Source of the DNA: Antilocapra americana
Taxonomy: Eukaryota > Chordata > Mammalia > Artiodactyla > Antilocapridae
Length of the DNA stretch: 64,000 nt
Direction of reading: 5' to 3'
Assembly (NCBI GenBank): GCA_007570785.1
Contig: ML660201.1
Coordinates: 44,602,473-44,666,472 of the forward strand
Shown: positions 1 to 12,237 of the stretch, one piece after another
How positions within the stretch are numbered: the first letter of the stretch is position 1
How the letters are laid out: every line of letters starts with the position of its first letter
The notes under the pieces: model-generated
The model's input: the letters and a program-made list of their open reading frames with translations, nothing else
Told to the model about the DNA's origin: nothing
The model's database searches: none
Made by a program: the position numbers and the translations under genes

Positions 1-510
1 GAAGCTGCAGAGAGCTGTTCATCATAATTAGGTTCTGAGCGCTTCTGACTTCTACTTGGCCCCAAGCAGCTCACTGAGCATCAGCAGAATGACCTCTTGG
101 TAGAGTAGGTGGCCTCAACCATCTCAGTCCTGTGACCCACCAGGTACTCCCACCCCTCCTGGGAGCCTGAGTTTGCAGAGTCAGGGGACCTGACTACCAT
201 TCTGACCTTTTGCCCACCTCGACAAAGGTCTATGCATAGGGCAGGAGGCCTGGTTTCTGCTGCTGACTCACTGGGCAGGTCTCTTCCCTTGCCAGGCCTT
301 CGTTTTTCCATCTGCAGAGTGGGGAACACAAACCCTGCCCAGCCCCGCACCTCGGCCTCCTGTACAGAATGTCTGAGGGACACCAGGACTGTTACTCTAA
401 CCCAAATACCTCTTTTCTTGACAAAAGCTTTGCTTTTTCTAGACCTCTGAGAGGAAGTGTGTACGAAACTCTGACAGTCATAGCAGCACTATTCTTAACA
501 GCCAAAATAT

Positions 511-776
511 GCTGCTGCTGCTGCTAAGTCACTTCAGTCATGTCCGATTCTGTGCAACCCCATAGACAGCAGCCTACCAGGTTCTTCCGTTGCTGGGATT
601 CTCCAGGCAAGAACACTGGAGTGGGTTGCCATTTCCTTCTCCAATGCATGAGAATGAAAAGTGAAAGTGAAGGCGCTCAGTCGTGTCCGACTCTGTGACC
701 CCATGGACTGCAGCCCACCAGGCTTATCCGTCGCTGGGATTCTACAGGCAAGAGTACAAGAGTTTTGCCTTCTCTG
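511..776 (-). mobile_element. Bov-A2 dimeric SINE
   Basis: It has two Bov-tA-like monomers and a (GCT)n end at 511, which is the AGC-repeat tail read on the other strand. It carries TCTCCAATGCATGAGAATG between the monomers. Confidence 0.88.
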
Positions 777-836
777 GCCAAAACATGGAAACAATCTAAA
801 TGTCATTGACAGATGAATGGATAAAGACAACATAGT

Positions 837-838
<2 letters not shown>

Positions 839-880
<42 letters not shown>
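839..880. repeat. (AC)21 microsatellite inside L1
   Basis: An uninterrupted 42-bp AC run replaces the TATATATACACA segment expected in L1 just before AATGGAATACTACTC. It is likely to vary in length between individuals. Confidence 0.9.
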
Positions 881-883
<3 letters not shown>

Positions 884-2032
884 ATGGAATACTACTCAGC
901 CATAAAAAAGAACAAAATAATTTTGCCATTTACACCACAATGGATGGACCTGGAGATTATCACACTAAGTAAAGTAAGTCAGAAAAAATAAATACCATAT
1001 GATACCACTTACATGTGGAATCTTAAATATGGCACACATAAACCTATCTACAAAACAGAAACAGACTCATAGAGAACAGACTTGTTGCCAAGGGAGTGGA
1101 GAGCTAGGGAGGGAAGGACTGGGCGTATGGGATCAGCAGAGGAAAACTATTATATAGGATGGATAAACAACAAGGTCCTATTGTATAGCACAGGGAATTA
1201 TATTCAATATCTTGGGATAAACCATACTGGAAAAGAATGTTTAAAAATGAATGTCTATATGTGTATAAGTGAGTCACTTTGCTGTACAGTAGAAATTTGC
1301 ATGACATTGCAAATCAACTATACTTCAATAATAAAAATTTAAAAACAGAAAGGAACTCCAACAGGTCAGCAAAGATGGTTTGTTCGAGAAAGAGATCCTC
1401 ATTATCAGAGAGGTGGGGCCACAGTTAGTGGCAATGGCCCAGGGGTGTTCAAACAGCCAGGGTGGCAGCTGCAGCTGGCAGTCTCCTTGGCAACCTGCTC
1501 CCATTCTCCAGGTCTGCAAACAAGGTGGCAAGAGGAGAGGGGGCCTCAGCCTAGGTCACAGCAGAGTAGGATGGGACCCTAGGGCTGTCCTGCAGTGTGT
1601 AGGGAGACACTAGGAGAGGGGCCACAAGACAAACACCAGTGACCAGGGGCCTCACCTTCCCTCTCCAGGAAGGGGCAGGGGCATCCTCCAGAGCTTTCCA
1701 CTCCACCCATACCCTTGACCTTCGTCTATTTCACCATCCAGTCGGGCAGGGGATATCAGAGAGCCAGACATCGATAGTTCCCAGCATCTCAGTGTCCCTA
1801 CCTGAACTGGCTGTCTGAATCACCAGGGGCCCCCCAGGCCATCCTCTGGCAGCATTCCTTCTCCCCGTGAGAGGGGGTCCCTGCCCCAGTGTCCACTTTC
1901 CCTGATACTCTTGACCTGCCACTCAAGAAGCTGGCACTGATAGGTCCCCTGCCCAGTACCCTGTACCCATGAGGGGCTGCTGGGAAATGTCATCTCCACG
2001 TCTAAACAGTGGCTCTCAAGTGTGCAGGAGAG

Positions 2033-2062
2033 CCTATTGTATAGCACAGGGAATTATATTCA
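2033..2062 (+). repeat. Isolated 30-bp L1 3' UTR piece
   Basis: It matches positions 1177-1206 base for base, starting CCTATTGTATAGCAC. No other L1 sequence surrounds it. Confidence 0.7.
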
Positions 2063-2215
2063 GGTTATATTAGACCAGGTTTCCACATGGTCTAACAGAG
2101 GTGACCCCACATGGCCCCCTTCCTTCTTCTCTCTCCAACTCAGCCATCCACCCTGAGCCAGCTCTGGGGACATCCTGGCCTCAGATCTCCTTCCAAGCAG
2201 AAGGAACTTACCCTT

Positions 2216-2330
2216 GGAGGCCCTGAGGGTAGGAACAGTTGCTTCCATTTTACAGGTGAACAGACTGAGGCCCTGGAACAGAGGCCTTGTCATGGACACA
2301 CATGCTACTGGTCAGGCAGAGCTGGTTTGG
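2216..2330 (+). repeat. MIR-type old SINE
   Basis: It has TTCCATTTTACAGGTGAACAGACTGAGGC followed by a GGTCAGGCAGAGCTGG-like region, the usual MIR core order. Confidence 0.6.
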
Positions 2331-3631
2331 CAGTGGGACCCTCTGCCCTGGCCCAGGGCCCACTCTGCTACCCCTTCCTGGTTCCACAGCCCCTCTTGGC
2401 TGGCCCATAGAGCAGGCAGCTGGGCCTGGGGATGGGCAGGGAGTGCCTTGGGGAGGGCGCCTGGGCTGGGGAGCAGGTGTGGTGGGGGGGCAGCAGGTGC
2501 AGGATAATGGGGCCACCAGGGAGGCTGGAGGAGCAGGTGCCACCGTGGGGGGTGAGGTTGCCATTGTTCACGCAGCTCTGGTGGGCCGCGCAGGAGCGGC
2601 ATCCCTGTGAGCCCCTGGGCCACCCTGGCTCATGCTCGGAGGTCGTCCAGATGCCTGGGCGCAGGCACAGAGCCAAGCCCCTCCCCTGGGTCTCAGCAAC
2701 CCGCCAGGTTGCCATGACAACCAGTACTTTCATCCTTGTCCCTTTGTCTGGTCACGGTCCAGCTTTTGTGACCAAGCCATAATCGAGAGGTGGAGAGAAA
2801 GGGGCCTTACCTCCGGACACACTCAGCTGGAGAGAACTGTGAACCCGAGACAGAGGGACTGGAGGGCAGGTTAAAGCAGAAAGACTGGGCTTTGCTGGTC
2901 ATCGACCCCTGGAGCCTCCTCTCCTGGCTGCTCACCACACTCTGAGAGCTGGGTCTGTGGGCCTGGGAGTGACCTGGACCCCAGACCTAGCCCCTCCCTC
3001 TGCCTCATTTTCCCATCCAGGAATGGACCACTCCCCTCCGTTGGTGCACTATGGCTCTGAGGAGCAAGAGCATGGCTGAACCAGGTGGATAACTTCCCTG
3101 TACAACCGAGGAAACTGAGGCACAGAGCCAAGCTGGGCCTTGGCCTGGATCGCACCACAGAGAGCAAGAGCAAGAGCCAGGACCTCAAGCCTTTAGGCTT
3201 CAAGGCCCAAATGGCAAACCAGCCCCACTGTCATCCCTTTTCCTGACACCTCAGTGGGGACGAGCCTAGCCACCAGGACTTGGCAGGGCTGGGAGCAGGC
3301 TATGGTGGCCCAGACCCCACCATCCTTGTGACCGTGAACAAGCCTCTTCTCCTCCTGGAACCCCAGTCTGTAAATCTAGCAGTGTTGAGAGTAATGGGGA
3401 GCCTATCCCCCCAAAGCTGGGGTGAGAATGAAGCAAGGCTCACTCTGCATAAAGCCAGCTCCATGCCAACCCCACAAACACCACACATCCTCCGTGCCCA
3501 GCATCACTCCCTGCCCAGAGGACTTGGCATCCCCATGTCTCCACCCTGTCCCCTGCTCTGGGCCTTTGCACCCCTGTGGAGCTCTCCCCCCTCACATAGG
3601 GATCTGGAAGTCCCTGGTCACTAAGACAGAA

Positions 3632-3756
3632 TGTGCGTGTGTGTGTACTCAGTTGTGTTCAACTCTTTGCAACCCCATGAACCGTAACCCACCAGGGTCC
3701 TCTGTCCATGGGATTCTCCAGGCAAGAATACTGGAGTGGGCTGCCATTCCCTTCTC
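3632..3756 (-). mobile_element. Bov-tA SINE
   Basis: The plus strand shows TCAACTCTTTGCAACCCCATG and TTCTCCAGGCAAGAATACTG, the minus-strand form of Bov-tA, 3' portion. Confidence 0.82.
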
Positions 3757-4599
3757 GGATCACTGCTTAAATCTACAGGAATCCCCCAGAGGCAAGTTCT
3801 GATGTTCAACAGGGGAAGCCCTGAGCAGAAGCAGAGCGTGTTCCTGGGATGCAAACTCAGCTCTGGGGATGGGGTGGCACAGAAGGAGGGGAATGGGGTG
3901 GCTTACAGACTGGACTCTAGTATCTTTTGTCCTTCCTTCCTCGGCTGGTTCTTCTGATCTTTGAGGGGAGCTAGGAATTCTGCAAGCCCCCCGCCCCAGG
4001 CTCACCACCACAGTTTCATGGGAGGAGTCTGGGCACCTCAATAATGATCAGCACAACCTGGAAGGTTTGGAATGAGTTTCTGTAGGGTCTGCCAGCTTTC
4101 ATGGGATCTGGGACCCTCTTTGACTCAGGACAGATCACCCCCCACCAGGGCAGCCTCACACACATGACAGGGTCTGGTGACGTGACCCACAGACAGCTCC
4201 AGGCAGACACCTCAGTCAGGATGGGTCTATATCCCCCCTTCTCAGCCACCACTGGTCCCCCTGAATGAGATTCGAGGAAAAGAGGGCCACAGATGAGGGG
4301 CCTGGGCTCTCCTACAGCTGGAGTGGAATGAACACTGAGCAGAGAACCAATTCAAAACAGCAGGGACTCAGCCCCACATATCAGCACAGCCCACCATCTC
4401 AAAAAATGTTACTTCCCCTTCCCATGAACATTTTTCTCTGGTATTAGCTCTGCATCTGTGCTGGATGTGAGGGGCGTGGCAGCAGGGCCTGTTTCCTGAG
4501 GCCATTGGATGCGTGCTGGGGCCTGGGCTGAGGTTGCGGCACTGGTGGCCCGCACCCGCAGGAGGACGGTGTCCACCATAGTTATTCATTGTTGCTCTG

Positions 4600-4770
4600 A
4601 GTTAGGAAGCTGTTACTGAGAAACTCGTGTCATAAACTCACGTCACTTAATCCTTGCACCAGCCCTGGACGATGGTGTCTATCATTGTTTTCCCTTTTAT
4701 AGGTAGGGACACCAAAGCTCAGAGATGTTAAGCTTGGGAGAGGGGATCAGCAGGCCCACTCGAGAGGCTG
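4600..4770 (+). repeat. MIR-type old SINE
   Basis: It has CACTTAATCCTTGCACCAGCC, TTTTCCCTTTTATAGGTAGGG and CAAAGCTCAGAGATGTTAAG, in the order of the MIR core and 3' region. Confidence 0.65.
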
Positions 4771-5670
4771 GGGAGGGTAGAAGGGCACAACTGAGGCCAC
4801 TGTTAGAAATACAGCTTTGGGCTCAGAATAAAGCATTTTGTATAATGGTCGGAGACAAGGGACCAGGCTCTCTAGGTGGCAAGGAACGTGTGTCATAAGA
4901 GGCAAGGAGAAGCTGGAGTGGGTACCTCATTCAGGCAGCAGGATGGAAACAGTCCCTGCCTGAAGCACCTGGGACCTTAAGGTGTCCATCCCAGCCTCAT
5001 CCCAGTCCTGGAGGGCACAGAGAAGGCAGCACCTCTCAGTTAGGGGTCGAAGGATGGAGGGGAACACACTGCCCAGAACCAGCACCCTGTTGCCTTATAT
5101 CCAGGAGTAGCTTCCACTGTCTAAAGTATGTTTTAGAGGGAAGTTTCAGTGGACCAGGGACAAGGTACAGGGGAGAATGGGAGTTCACACCCCAAATTTT
5201 ACATCCCAGGCCACTTGCTTTATCCCAGCCCCGAACAGTGGGGATGATTCAGAGCTCAGCCTCATGCCCGGTTCCCCTCCCTAGGGAAGTGATAGCTCTT
5301 CTTCCCCTCCGCCACCAAATCCCAGTAGTTCCACTCCTAAACACCCTCCACATCAACGCCCCCTCCAGATCCACAGCCATGGCCCTGGCCTCCTCGCCAC
5401 CAGCCGGCATTACCAGTTCTTCCTACCCAACAGCCCTGCTTAGATCCCTCCACGGCCCTTCCTCCTCCCCACATGGCACCACCTGCTGCCCTCTGGCCAG
5501 AGGGAGGCTCTTTTAGTTCCTGGTACACATCAGGGCGCTTGCCCGCTTCTCACCTGGATCTTACTCTTTGCAGCTCAGGCATGTTTCCTCCCAGGTCCAG
5601 GTTAAGCATCCCTGTGGTCCTATAGCCACGACAGAACCATGCAGCCATGGCCATTAACACGTCTGCCTCA

Positions 5671-5782
5671 GGAGTTCCCTGGCGGTCCAGTGGTTAGGAC
5701 TCAGCGCGTTTACTCCCAAGAGCCCAGGGTTCAATCCCTGTGCAGGGAACAAAGATCCCACAAGCCACAAGATGACGCCAGA
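5671..5782 (+). mobile_element. Cetartiodactyl tRNA-derived SINE (CHR-2 type)
   Basis: It has GGAGTTCCCTGGCGGTCCAG, GTGGTTAGGACTC, GGGTTCAATCCCTG and AAAGATCCCACAAGCC. The tRNA-like A and B boxes are visible, but it is a repeat and not a tRNA gene. Confidence 0.8.
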
Positions 5783-5835
5783 TATATACATGTAAGATAT
5801 ATATAGAATGTCTGCCTTCTCAGAGAGACCAAAGG

Positions 5836-5945
5836 CACTATGGGCAGGGTGAAACTGTCTTGCTCAGCCCTGTGTCCCTAGTCCCAGCCCTGCTGCCTGG
5901 CACAGAGGAGATGCTCAGTGACTGACAGCCAAGTGGATGAACGAG
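5836..5945 (+). repeat. L2-like 3' end
   Basis: It has TCCCTAGTCCCAGCCCTGC, TGGCACAGAGGAGATGCTCAG and TGGATGAACGAG, which follow the order of the L2 3' end. Confidence 0.45.
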
Positions 5946-6670
5946 AATGTGGTCACGGATGGGAGGGCTGGTATCCCTGGGGTCGGCTGGGTGTAGAAGC
6001 CACAGCAGGAAGTGGGCTTGAGGAAGACTTCCAGGATGGAAGACTGACTGAATCAGCAGGTCCTCTGCAGAGGCCCCTGGACCTGTTCGGCCCCTCTCCA
6101 ACCCTGAACTGCAAAGAGGTGGCATCTCTAACAGTCACACATCTGCCAGAAAGGGGCAGGAACTGGGGCCTCCAGCGGAAGGGAGAGGGTGATTCCGATG
6201 GACTCCTAGAGGTCTCACACATTGCCTTTGAATCACATGTCCCGTTTCAGCAAAGCCATTTAACGGTCTCCTGGGGACCACCACGGGTGTGAGGGAATCC
6301 AAAGGTCCAGGCATGGGCCCCGCTCCCCACTCAGCTGGAGGGGAGATGCCCACTGGTGGCTCTGTACAATCCCAACCCCCAGCCCCAACCCCTGTGCAGA
6401 GAACCAGCAAGTCTGAGAAGGCAGGAGGTGTCCCTGGTCTTGGCTGACTTTGAAGCTACTGCTGTCTGCGGGTGGTCCCAGGCCAGCCTTCTCCTGCCGC
6501 ACACTCCTCCTGGCTCAGTGGCCGCCTCCTGAACTCCCTGGCGGGGTTCCAGGCCTCGGAGGAAGCCACCGCCTTTGCCACCACCATTACCGCTGCCACC
6601 ACCGCTGCTGTGAAAACGCAATTACAGCAAACAGCCGCTGCCTCACTTGAGCCTCACCATCCACACCTGG

Positions 6671-6750
6671 AACTAATTAACTTAATTAGGCCTTAATGAG
6701 CTACACTGGTCCGCAGGCCTATTTTTACTTAATTATCCCCTAATGCGCTT
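6671..6750. promoter_or_regulatory. AT-rich homeodomain-site cluster, candidate enhancer
   Basis: In GC-rich surroundings this 80-bp block has three TAATTA cores (6674-6679, 6683-6688, 6730-6735) and further TAATG half-sites. It does not match any repeat I recognise. The pattern is typical of conserved developmental enhancers bound by homeodomain proteins; activity is inference. Confidence 0.4.
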
Positions 6751-7079
6751 GGCATGGAGGAGCGAGGGACCAGAAAGATGGCTTTGGCGGTGGCAGCCAC
6801 CTCCTCTCCATGCAGAAGGGACACCCAGGAGTCATGCTTGCCGGCCAGGAGTGAACCCCAAAGAGCTGAAAGTCTGGGAGTGGAGGCGAGGCAGGGGCCA
6901 CACCCGTGGGAACAAGTGCTTCAGCCCCAGCACCATCGCCCCGCTCAGCTGGGGCGGAAGCCACCCAGGCCCAGCCCCCAAGCCCTAGCACATCGCCCTT
7001 TACCATCTGCCGCATCGCACCTGCACCACACGTGCGATTTTTCCTGACCCCCCAGGTTCTCATTTTCCTGACCCCCCAC

Positions 7080-7215
7080 TAGAGTACAGGTACCGTGAGG
7101 GCATGGATTTCATCTGTCTTGGTCCCTGCTGAATCCCCAGCCTAGAACAGCACGTGCCTGGCACATAGTAGGGACTTTCTGTTGAATGGACGTTCAGGGA
7201 ATGCCTTGATGAATG
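7080..7215 (+). repeat. L2 3' end
   Basis: It has GAGGGCATGGATTTCATCTG, GAATCCCCAGCCTAGAACAG, CCTGGCACATAGTAGG and TTGAATGGA, the classic L2 3' end. Confidence 0.7.
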
Positions 7216-8862
7216 GCCAAAGGCCTTGAGCTCCCCAGAGCCCACCCATACACCTCACGCCTGAGGACAACATCCACATACTTGCCCTAGCTGGGACCCA
7301 CTCTGGCCTCTCAGCATCTGCTCACACTGGTCCTGCCACCTGAAGCACATCTCCTGACCAGGGAGGAACAGGGCTGGGACCTCTTCTGTTGGAACTTGGC
7401 TCTTCCTGGCACTTATCTCTGCCTACCCTTTGGAAGATGCTCCTTGGGGCTGGGGCTGTCTGAACCCTGAGGCCATGAGCCCCTGGTGGTGGTGACTTCA
7501 TCTCTGCCTGCCCATCGCTTTTCCATTTAACCCCAGGAGCCAGGCCCAAGGTGGCTGGCCCACAGTCAGCCATCAGAGGACAGTCAGCCTCACCTTGATC
7601 CTGTGGCTCTAGACCCAGCAAGGAGCTTAGATGAGAGCCGAGTCCAGTCAGCTGCAGTACCGCCTGTAAGACAGGATACTCCACTGAGCAGGGAGGTCTG
7701 GGATGGCCCCCAGAGCACAGGCCTCCCAGACAGGCTGCCCCAGTTCAGAAGGGCAAGGCGCCCAGTCTGGGGCAGTTGGAATTGCCAGTCAGCTGTCTCC
7801 CCAGGGGCCCAGGACCCCAGGGTATGGCACAGGTGGAACAGAAAGGGGAGGGACAAAACAATTTGGGAGGGAGAGAAGACAGATGTCATGTTCCTTGTGT
7901 TCCACCTTCCTGGGGACTCTGGACAGTCCCAGGACGTGTGAGATCATAGACTCTCGCTTCACACAGGGAAACTGAGGTCTGAGAGACAGCATCTGCCCAG
8001 GTGACCTGGCCGGGAAGACAGTAGAGTTGCTGGAACCTGATTTAGGTTCTCACGGCCCTCAGCTTTGCCATCGGACGCGGGTGGCACTGACTGCCATCCT
8101 CTCACTTCCCTGCCCTCCCTCACCCCGCCCAGGAAAGCCGTAGACGGGTCTCTGGAGGGCCAGGGCCTGCCTCCTGGCCTTGTGGAAGGCAGGGGGTGGG
8201 GAGTGCAGAAGCAACAGAGGGAGCAGGACTGGGGGCCCTCAGTGGTTTCCTGCCTCTTCCTAGGGAAAGGCGCCAGGGGGCCAGGGACCTCCCTGAAACT
8301 GAGGATGAGCTGCCCGTGCTTGAGGGGTGTCTGGACATGCTGGGGCTGCCTCTCAAGTCAGCACTGCCATGATCGGCTTGAACATCTTCCTGGCCCCAAG
8401 TTTCAGTATACCCACGAATCCAACAAGGATAGTAGGAATCCATCCAGGCCTTCCAGTCTGTGACCTCAAAGAGCCACCGTAAGGGCCCAAGAGGCCAGTG
8501 GCTCCTGTGAGCAGGAAAATCCTGAAGAGAGAGTAGACAGCTTGATGATGGTACTCTTTCAGACAGAGAACCTGGGGACAGAGTTCTAGACTGCCCAGGC
8601 CCCCTCATTTCAGCTGCCCCAGCCTGATCAGAGCCCTGGCTGTTGGGGGGAGTTGGGGAGGCGACAGAGTCCATCTGTGATGGGAGAGGCTTGATCAAGG
8701 ATGCCATCAGCCCTGGAAACTGCCTTTCTGCTCCCACGGACTCTCCTATCCTCGCCTGGCTGTCGGCTGCTGGCAGTCACCCCACACACACACACGCAGT
8801 GGCCACTGCCCGCCTCCCTCCCAAGCAGCGGCAGCTGCTGTGGTCTCCATGCTGGAACCAAA

Positions 8863-9002
8863 ATTGAATGAGCATTTTCACAATGTCGCCTCCCGCTGAT
8901 GGCTCCTAATTGCATGTTGAAGCCATGCAATGGAGCCCAACTCACACTAATTATGTCATTACCCTAATTAAGTAAATACTGTATGTGCTAATTGGCTGAA
9001 AT
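8863..9002. promoter_or_regulatory. AT-rich homeodomain/POU-site cluster, candidate enhancer
   Basis: It has TAATTG at 8907-8912 (part of TAATTGCATG, POU-like), TAATTA at 8948-8953 and 8965-8970, TAATTG at 8989-8994 and a reversed CCAAT box at 8991-8995. It sits in GC-rich sequence and is not a repeat I recognise. Confidence 0.45.
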
Positions 9003-10599
9003 CTCTTCAGTGGGGGATGGGCAGGGGGCGAGGAAGCCCGTGTCCCCTGGGCTTTCACATGGATGCACTGGGGCTAACAGATTCGGGGGGGGGGGGCACG
9101 CCTCCCTTGGTTTGGCAGATCCTGCCATCACCCAAGTAGGATTCAGGAAAGACGCTCAGCTGCAGCCCAGGACAAATTTGCCTGTGCTCCAGGAGAGGTG
9201 GCAGAAGGTGCTAGACAGGTGGTCAGAGACCCAGGCTGGAGGCCTAACTCTGCCCTGACAGACTCGCGGTCATAAACAACCTTCTACCTCTCTTCAGTGG
9301 GTCCTCTTGCCCCCACCTCCCACCTCAGCCAGCCCAGAGCCTATGGAACCTCAGACGTCAGGGCACAGGGGCATCAGAGGGGCTTAATGTCCAGGAAGGA
9401 TTAACCAAGCCACTGTCATCCAACTACACAGGATATCAGTTACATGCCCAGCCTGGGGCAACAGGAGAGATCAAGGCTGACGACTAAGCAAAGCCCTAGG
9501 CTCTGGGGACAGTACCAGTGTGAGCCAGCAAAAGGAATAAACAGGGCTGGCAGGTGAGGTGAAAGACATTCTGAAGAAGTCTGAAGGCTTCCTGGAGGAG
9601 GAAGTCTTCACCTATGAGAGAGGAAATCAGGACCTCAGAGCTCAGATCATCTTTCAAGGTGTTTTTTATTTTTTTAATGTCAAACTTGTTAACCATAACT
9701 TTTAGGGAAGGGTTGTAAGGGAAAAAAGCACAGCCATCCAGAGGGGGGCCCCCAGATGGGATGCCAACCCACTTGGGGACATAGGAAGAATGCCAGCCCC
9801 ATGTCAGGGACAGCTGTCAGCCCCAGTATGACCGGAGCCTTCACCCCGCCTTCTTTAAGCTGATCACTGTGTGTGGATTCGCCATCAAGTGAGGGCCCCC
9901 ATCCCTCCCCCATCTCTCATGAGGCTGTGGGGAGGGTCCCCAAGGCCATATCAGCTGGGCCTCTGTCAGCAGGATCTTCTCAGGCCTGGCGGAGCCAGAT
10001 AGTGCCCTATCTGGCAAGCGTGCCCAGGTATCGCAGTGTGGGCATCCCTGTTCTCCCAGCTCCACCCCACCCGCCTGCTGCCACCTCCGTAGACATATGC
10101 TGTGGCTCCGCACCCAGCAAACACCACATGCTCACTTTGGTGGGCAATGGCTCCCTGCCTCCCAGGCTGCAGGGAAGAAAAACCAAGAGGGACACGGGGC
10201 CGAGCCCTGGACCAGCCCAACTCCCAAAGCAGCCCTTGGCCAAGCCCTTCCAGCTCCCCAGGCCTCAGGCTCCCAATGGATGATGTCCACTCATTCATTC
10301 CCTGTCCCAGGGTTCCATTCATCCCACACAACATGGTCAGGGTACCTCTATGCTGGCTCCAGGAGACAAGACACAGATAAGAAACCATCCTTTTAGCCAC
10401 GACATCTGCAACTTAATCTCAAATGGCTCAGGAAAAAAATTACATAGAACTAGGCACACACACAGAGAATGCATATAGAGAGAGGGAAAGCGAGGCAAAA
10501 TACTAACCGTAGTTGACAAGGCTAGAGGGTATATAGGAGTCTTACACTATTCTTACTCTGACAATTCTTCTGTAAGTTTGCATTTATTTTGAAACACGT

Positions 10600-10628
10600 A
10601 GTAGAAAGAAGGGAGGGAGGGAGGAAGG
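10600..10628. repeat. (GGGA)n simple repeat
   Basis: A short purine-rich run, GAAGGGAGGGAGGGAGGAAGG, with no coding meaning. Confidence 0.6.
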
Positions 10629-11269
10629 TCCTTTCCCTTTATAGGATTATAGGCTACCAGAGCAAGGGGCTGGACCAGTGGCCCTCCTTACAGGAGGGCT
10701 TCCCTAAGGTGTGGAGGAAACTGGGCTAGGCAGAGTCTAAGGGTGTCTGGCTCCTACCCTTCCACGCAGCATGGGGTGGAGGCTGATTCTCACCTCCTCT
10801 CCCAGTCACAGCTTCAGGCAAGCCCCCAGCTCCCTCCTCTCTTTCTGCTCTCCAAAGCCTGGAGACTTTCTGCAAGGAGTCTCCAGTAGGAAGAGAAGGG
10901 GAACTCGCCTGGATCAGAGGTTTGGGAGGGCCTCCTGTGGCTCTGAGCATGGACGGAGGAGATTGGAGCAGCCCAGGGTGCTGGGCCTGGGACCAGAGAG
11001 GGACGGGACAGGACGGCTCCAGCCAAGTCCACCCTATGCCCGCTGCCCCTCACAGACTAACACAGACTTGTGCCCCGGCTGACTTCTCTGGTGTCCTTGC
11101 CTGTCACAGCAGCTCTTGGCAGCAGGAGGGGAGCAGCAGGAAGTGGTTCATTACTCCATCCTTCATTAGGTCTGCATTAGGCAGCCTGAGAGGAGAGGAA
11201 CCTCGGGATGTGCAGGAGGAGGCCTCTGCTTCAGATGGGCCTGTGAAGGGGCTGCAGCGCTGGACCCGC

Positions 11270-12185
11270 CCCCTGCAGCCTCCTTCCCACCCCCCTCCCC
11301 TGCTCCCCCACTCCTTTCATTCTCACTCCTCCCCTTCCCCATTGTGCCTACCGCCTCCCCACCTCCCTGGGGGCCCCCAAGTGCTCTCCCCTAAAAGGGG
11401 ACCTCCCCTACGCAGGTCTCCATCCAGGCTTTGGACAACCATCCACCGTCCCCTCCCCCCAAAGAGACAGTGCCATCGGCATATCCCCGATGTGTGGTCA
11501 GTCATGGGCAGAATGCGGGGCGGACCCCCGCGCCCGCGCCCACCACAGCCCGACCCCTCTCCCCTTGACCTCAGGCTGCCACTTCAGAGCCTGGGCCGCC
11601 CCAGAGCAGACGTGCCCTCCATTCAGGACGCCCTGTCCGGGATGCCCTGGGCTGCGGCACCCAGAGGTCAGCAGGGGCCGGTTCCTCGCTCGGACACCTT
11701 TGTTCTTCTCCCGCCTTTGTCCCTGGCCCGTCCTCCTGACCAGCCCACAGCCCCAGCGCCTCTCACCCCTCGCCTGTCAGCTCGCCTTTCCCTCCCATTC
11801 CCCTTCGTGGCCTTTGGCCCGCTCCAGCGGGATAGCCCGGCAGGGTACAGGGTGGGGCCCCTCTGCTCGCTAGCCCAGCCCCCAGCCCGCCTGGCTCCCC
11901 GCAGCCCTGCTCCCCCACTGCTCCCTCTCCGGCCCACGCCCCCCTCACTTGCCCCGCATCCCGCCCCCTCAAACACCTCCCCTCACCTCCTCCGCCCCCT
12001 CCCAATTTCCTCTTCCCTCTTTCCTTGGCCCTTCAGTCCCTGGAAGTCAGGCCTCCTCCTCCCCTCCCCTCTTCTCTCTCTTCCTCTCCCTTCTCTCTTC
12101 CCCCTCCAGGCTCCACTCCTTCGCCTGCTCACTCACCCTCTCCCTCTCCCACTTGCCCCCCTCTCTCTCCCCCACCTCTTTGTTT
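11270..12185. other. CpG-rich then pyrimidine-rich low-complexity stretch
   Basis: It is C-rich throughout, CpG-dense around 11500-11950, and almost pure CT from about 12040 to 12180. Long frames here are rich in Pro, Ser and Leu because of base composition. The CpG part could be a promoter, and the CT part reads as a long polypyrimidine tract before an AG. Confidence 0.5.
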
Positions 12186-12188
12186 CAG

Positions 12189-12237
12189 CTGAGAACCGGC
12201 GGCTCCTCGGGACAGTTCCCACACCGCAGTGCCTCTG
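12189..12237 (+). other. Candidate non-coding exon, possibly of the miR-135a-1 host transcript
   Basis: A roughly 150-nt pyrimidine tract ends in TTTGTTTCAG (12179-12188). The 49-nt block that follows ends at GTGAGC (12238). Two more GTGAG donors follow within 25 nt (12255, 12260). The strand is right for a transcript running towards miR-135a-1 4.7 kb away. There is no coding evidence. Confidence 0.3.

Larger units (their letters stand above)
470..1348 (+). mobile_element. L1 LINE 3' end, split by Bov-A2
   Basis: The text includes CATAGCAGCACTATTC, GGAATACTACTCAGCCATAA, GGATGGACCTGGAGATTATC and CTATACTTCAATAATAAAA, the end of L1 ORF2 and 3' UTR. A Bov-A2 SINE at 511-776 splits it, with a near-perfect 10-bp duplication GCCAAAATAT (501-510) and GCCAAAACAT (777-786). 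Confidence 0.88.

Noticed and set aside
839..880. CRISPR-like or regulatory meaning for tandem repeats in the window
   Set aside because: They are ordinary microsatellites, many grown from SINE or LINE ends; the genome is mammalian.
5671..5782. tRNA gene suggested by A/B-box-like sequence in many places (for example here)
   Set aside because: These are tRNA-derived SINEs: no full cloverleaf, diverged arms and SINE tails.
8120..8737. 205-codon open frame on the minus strand
   Set aside because: GC-rich chance frame without domain or conservation cues.
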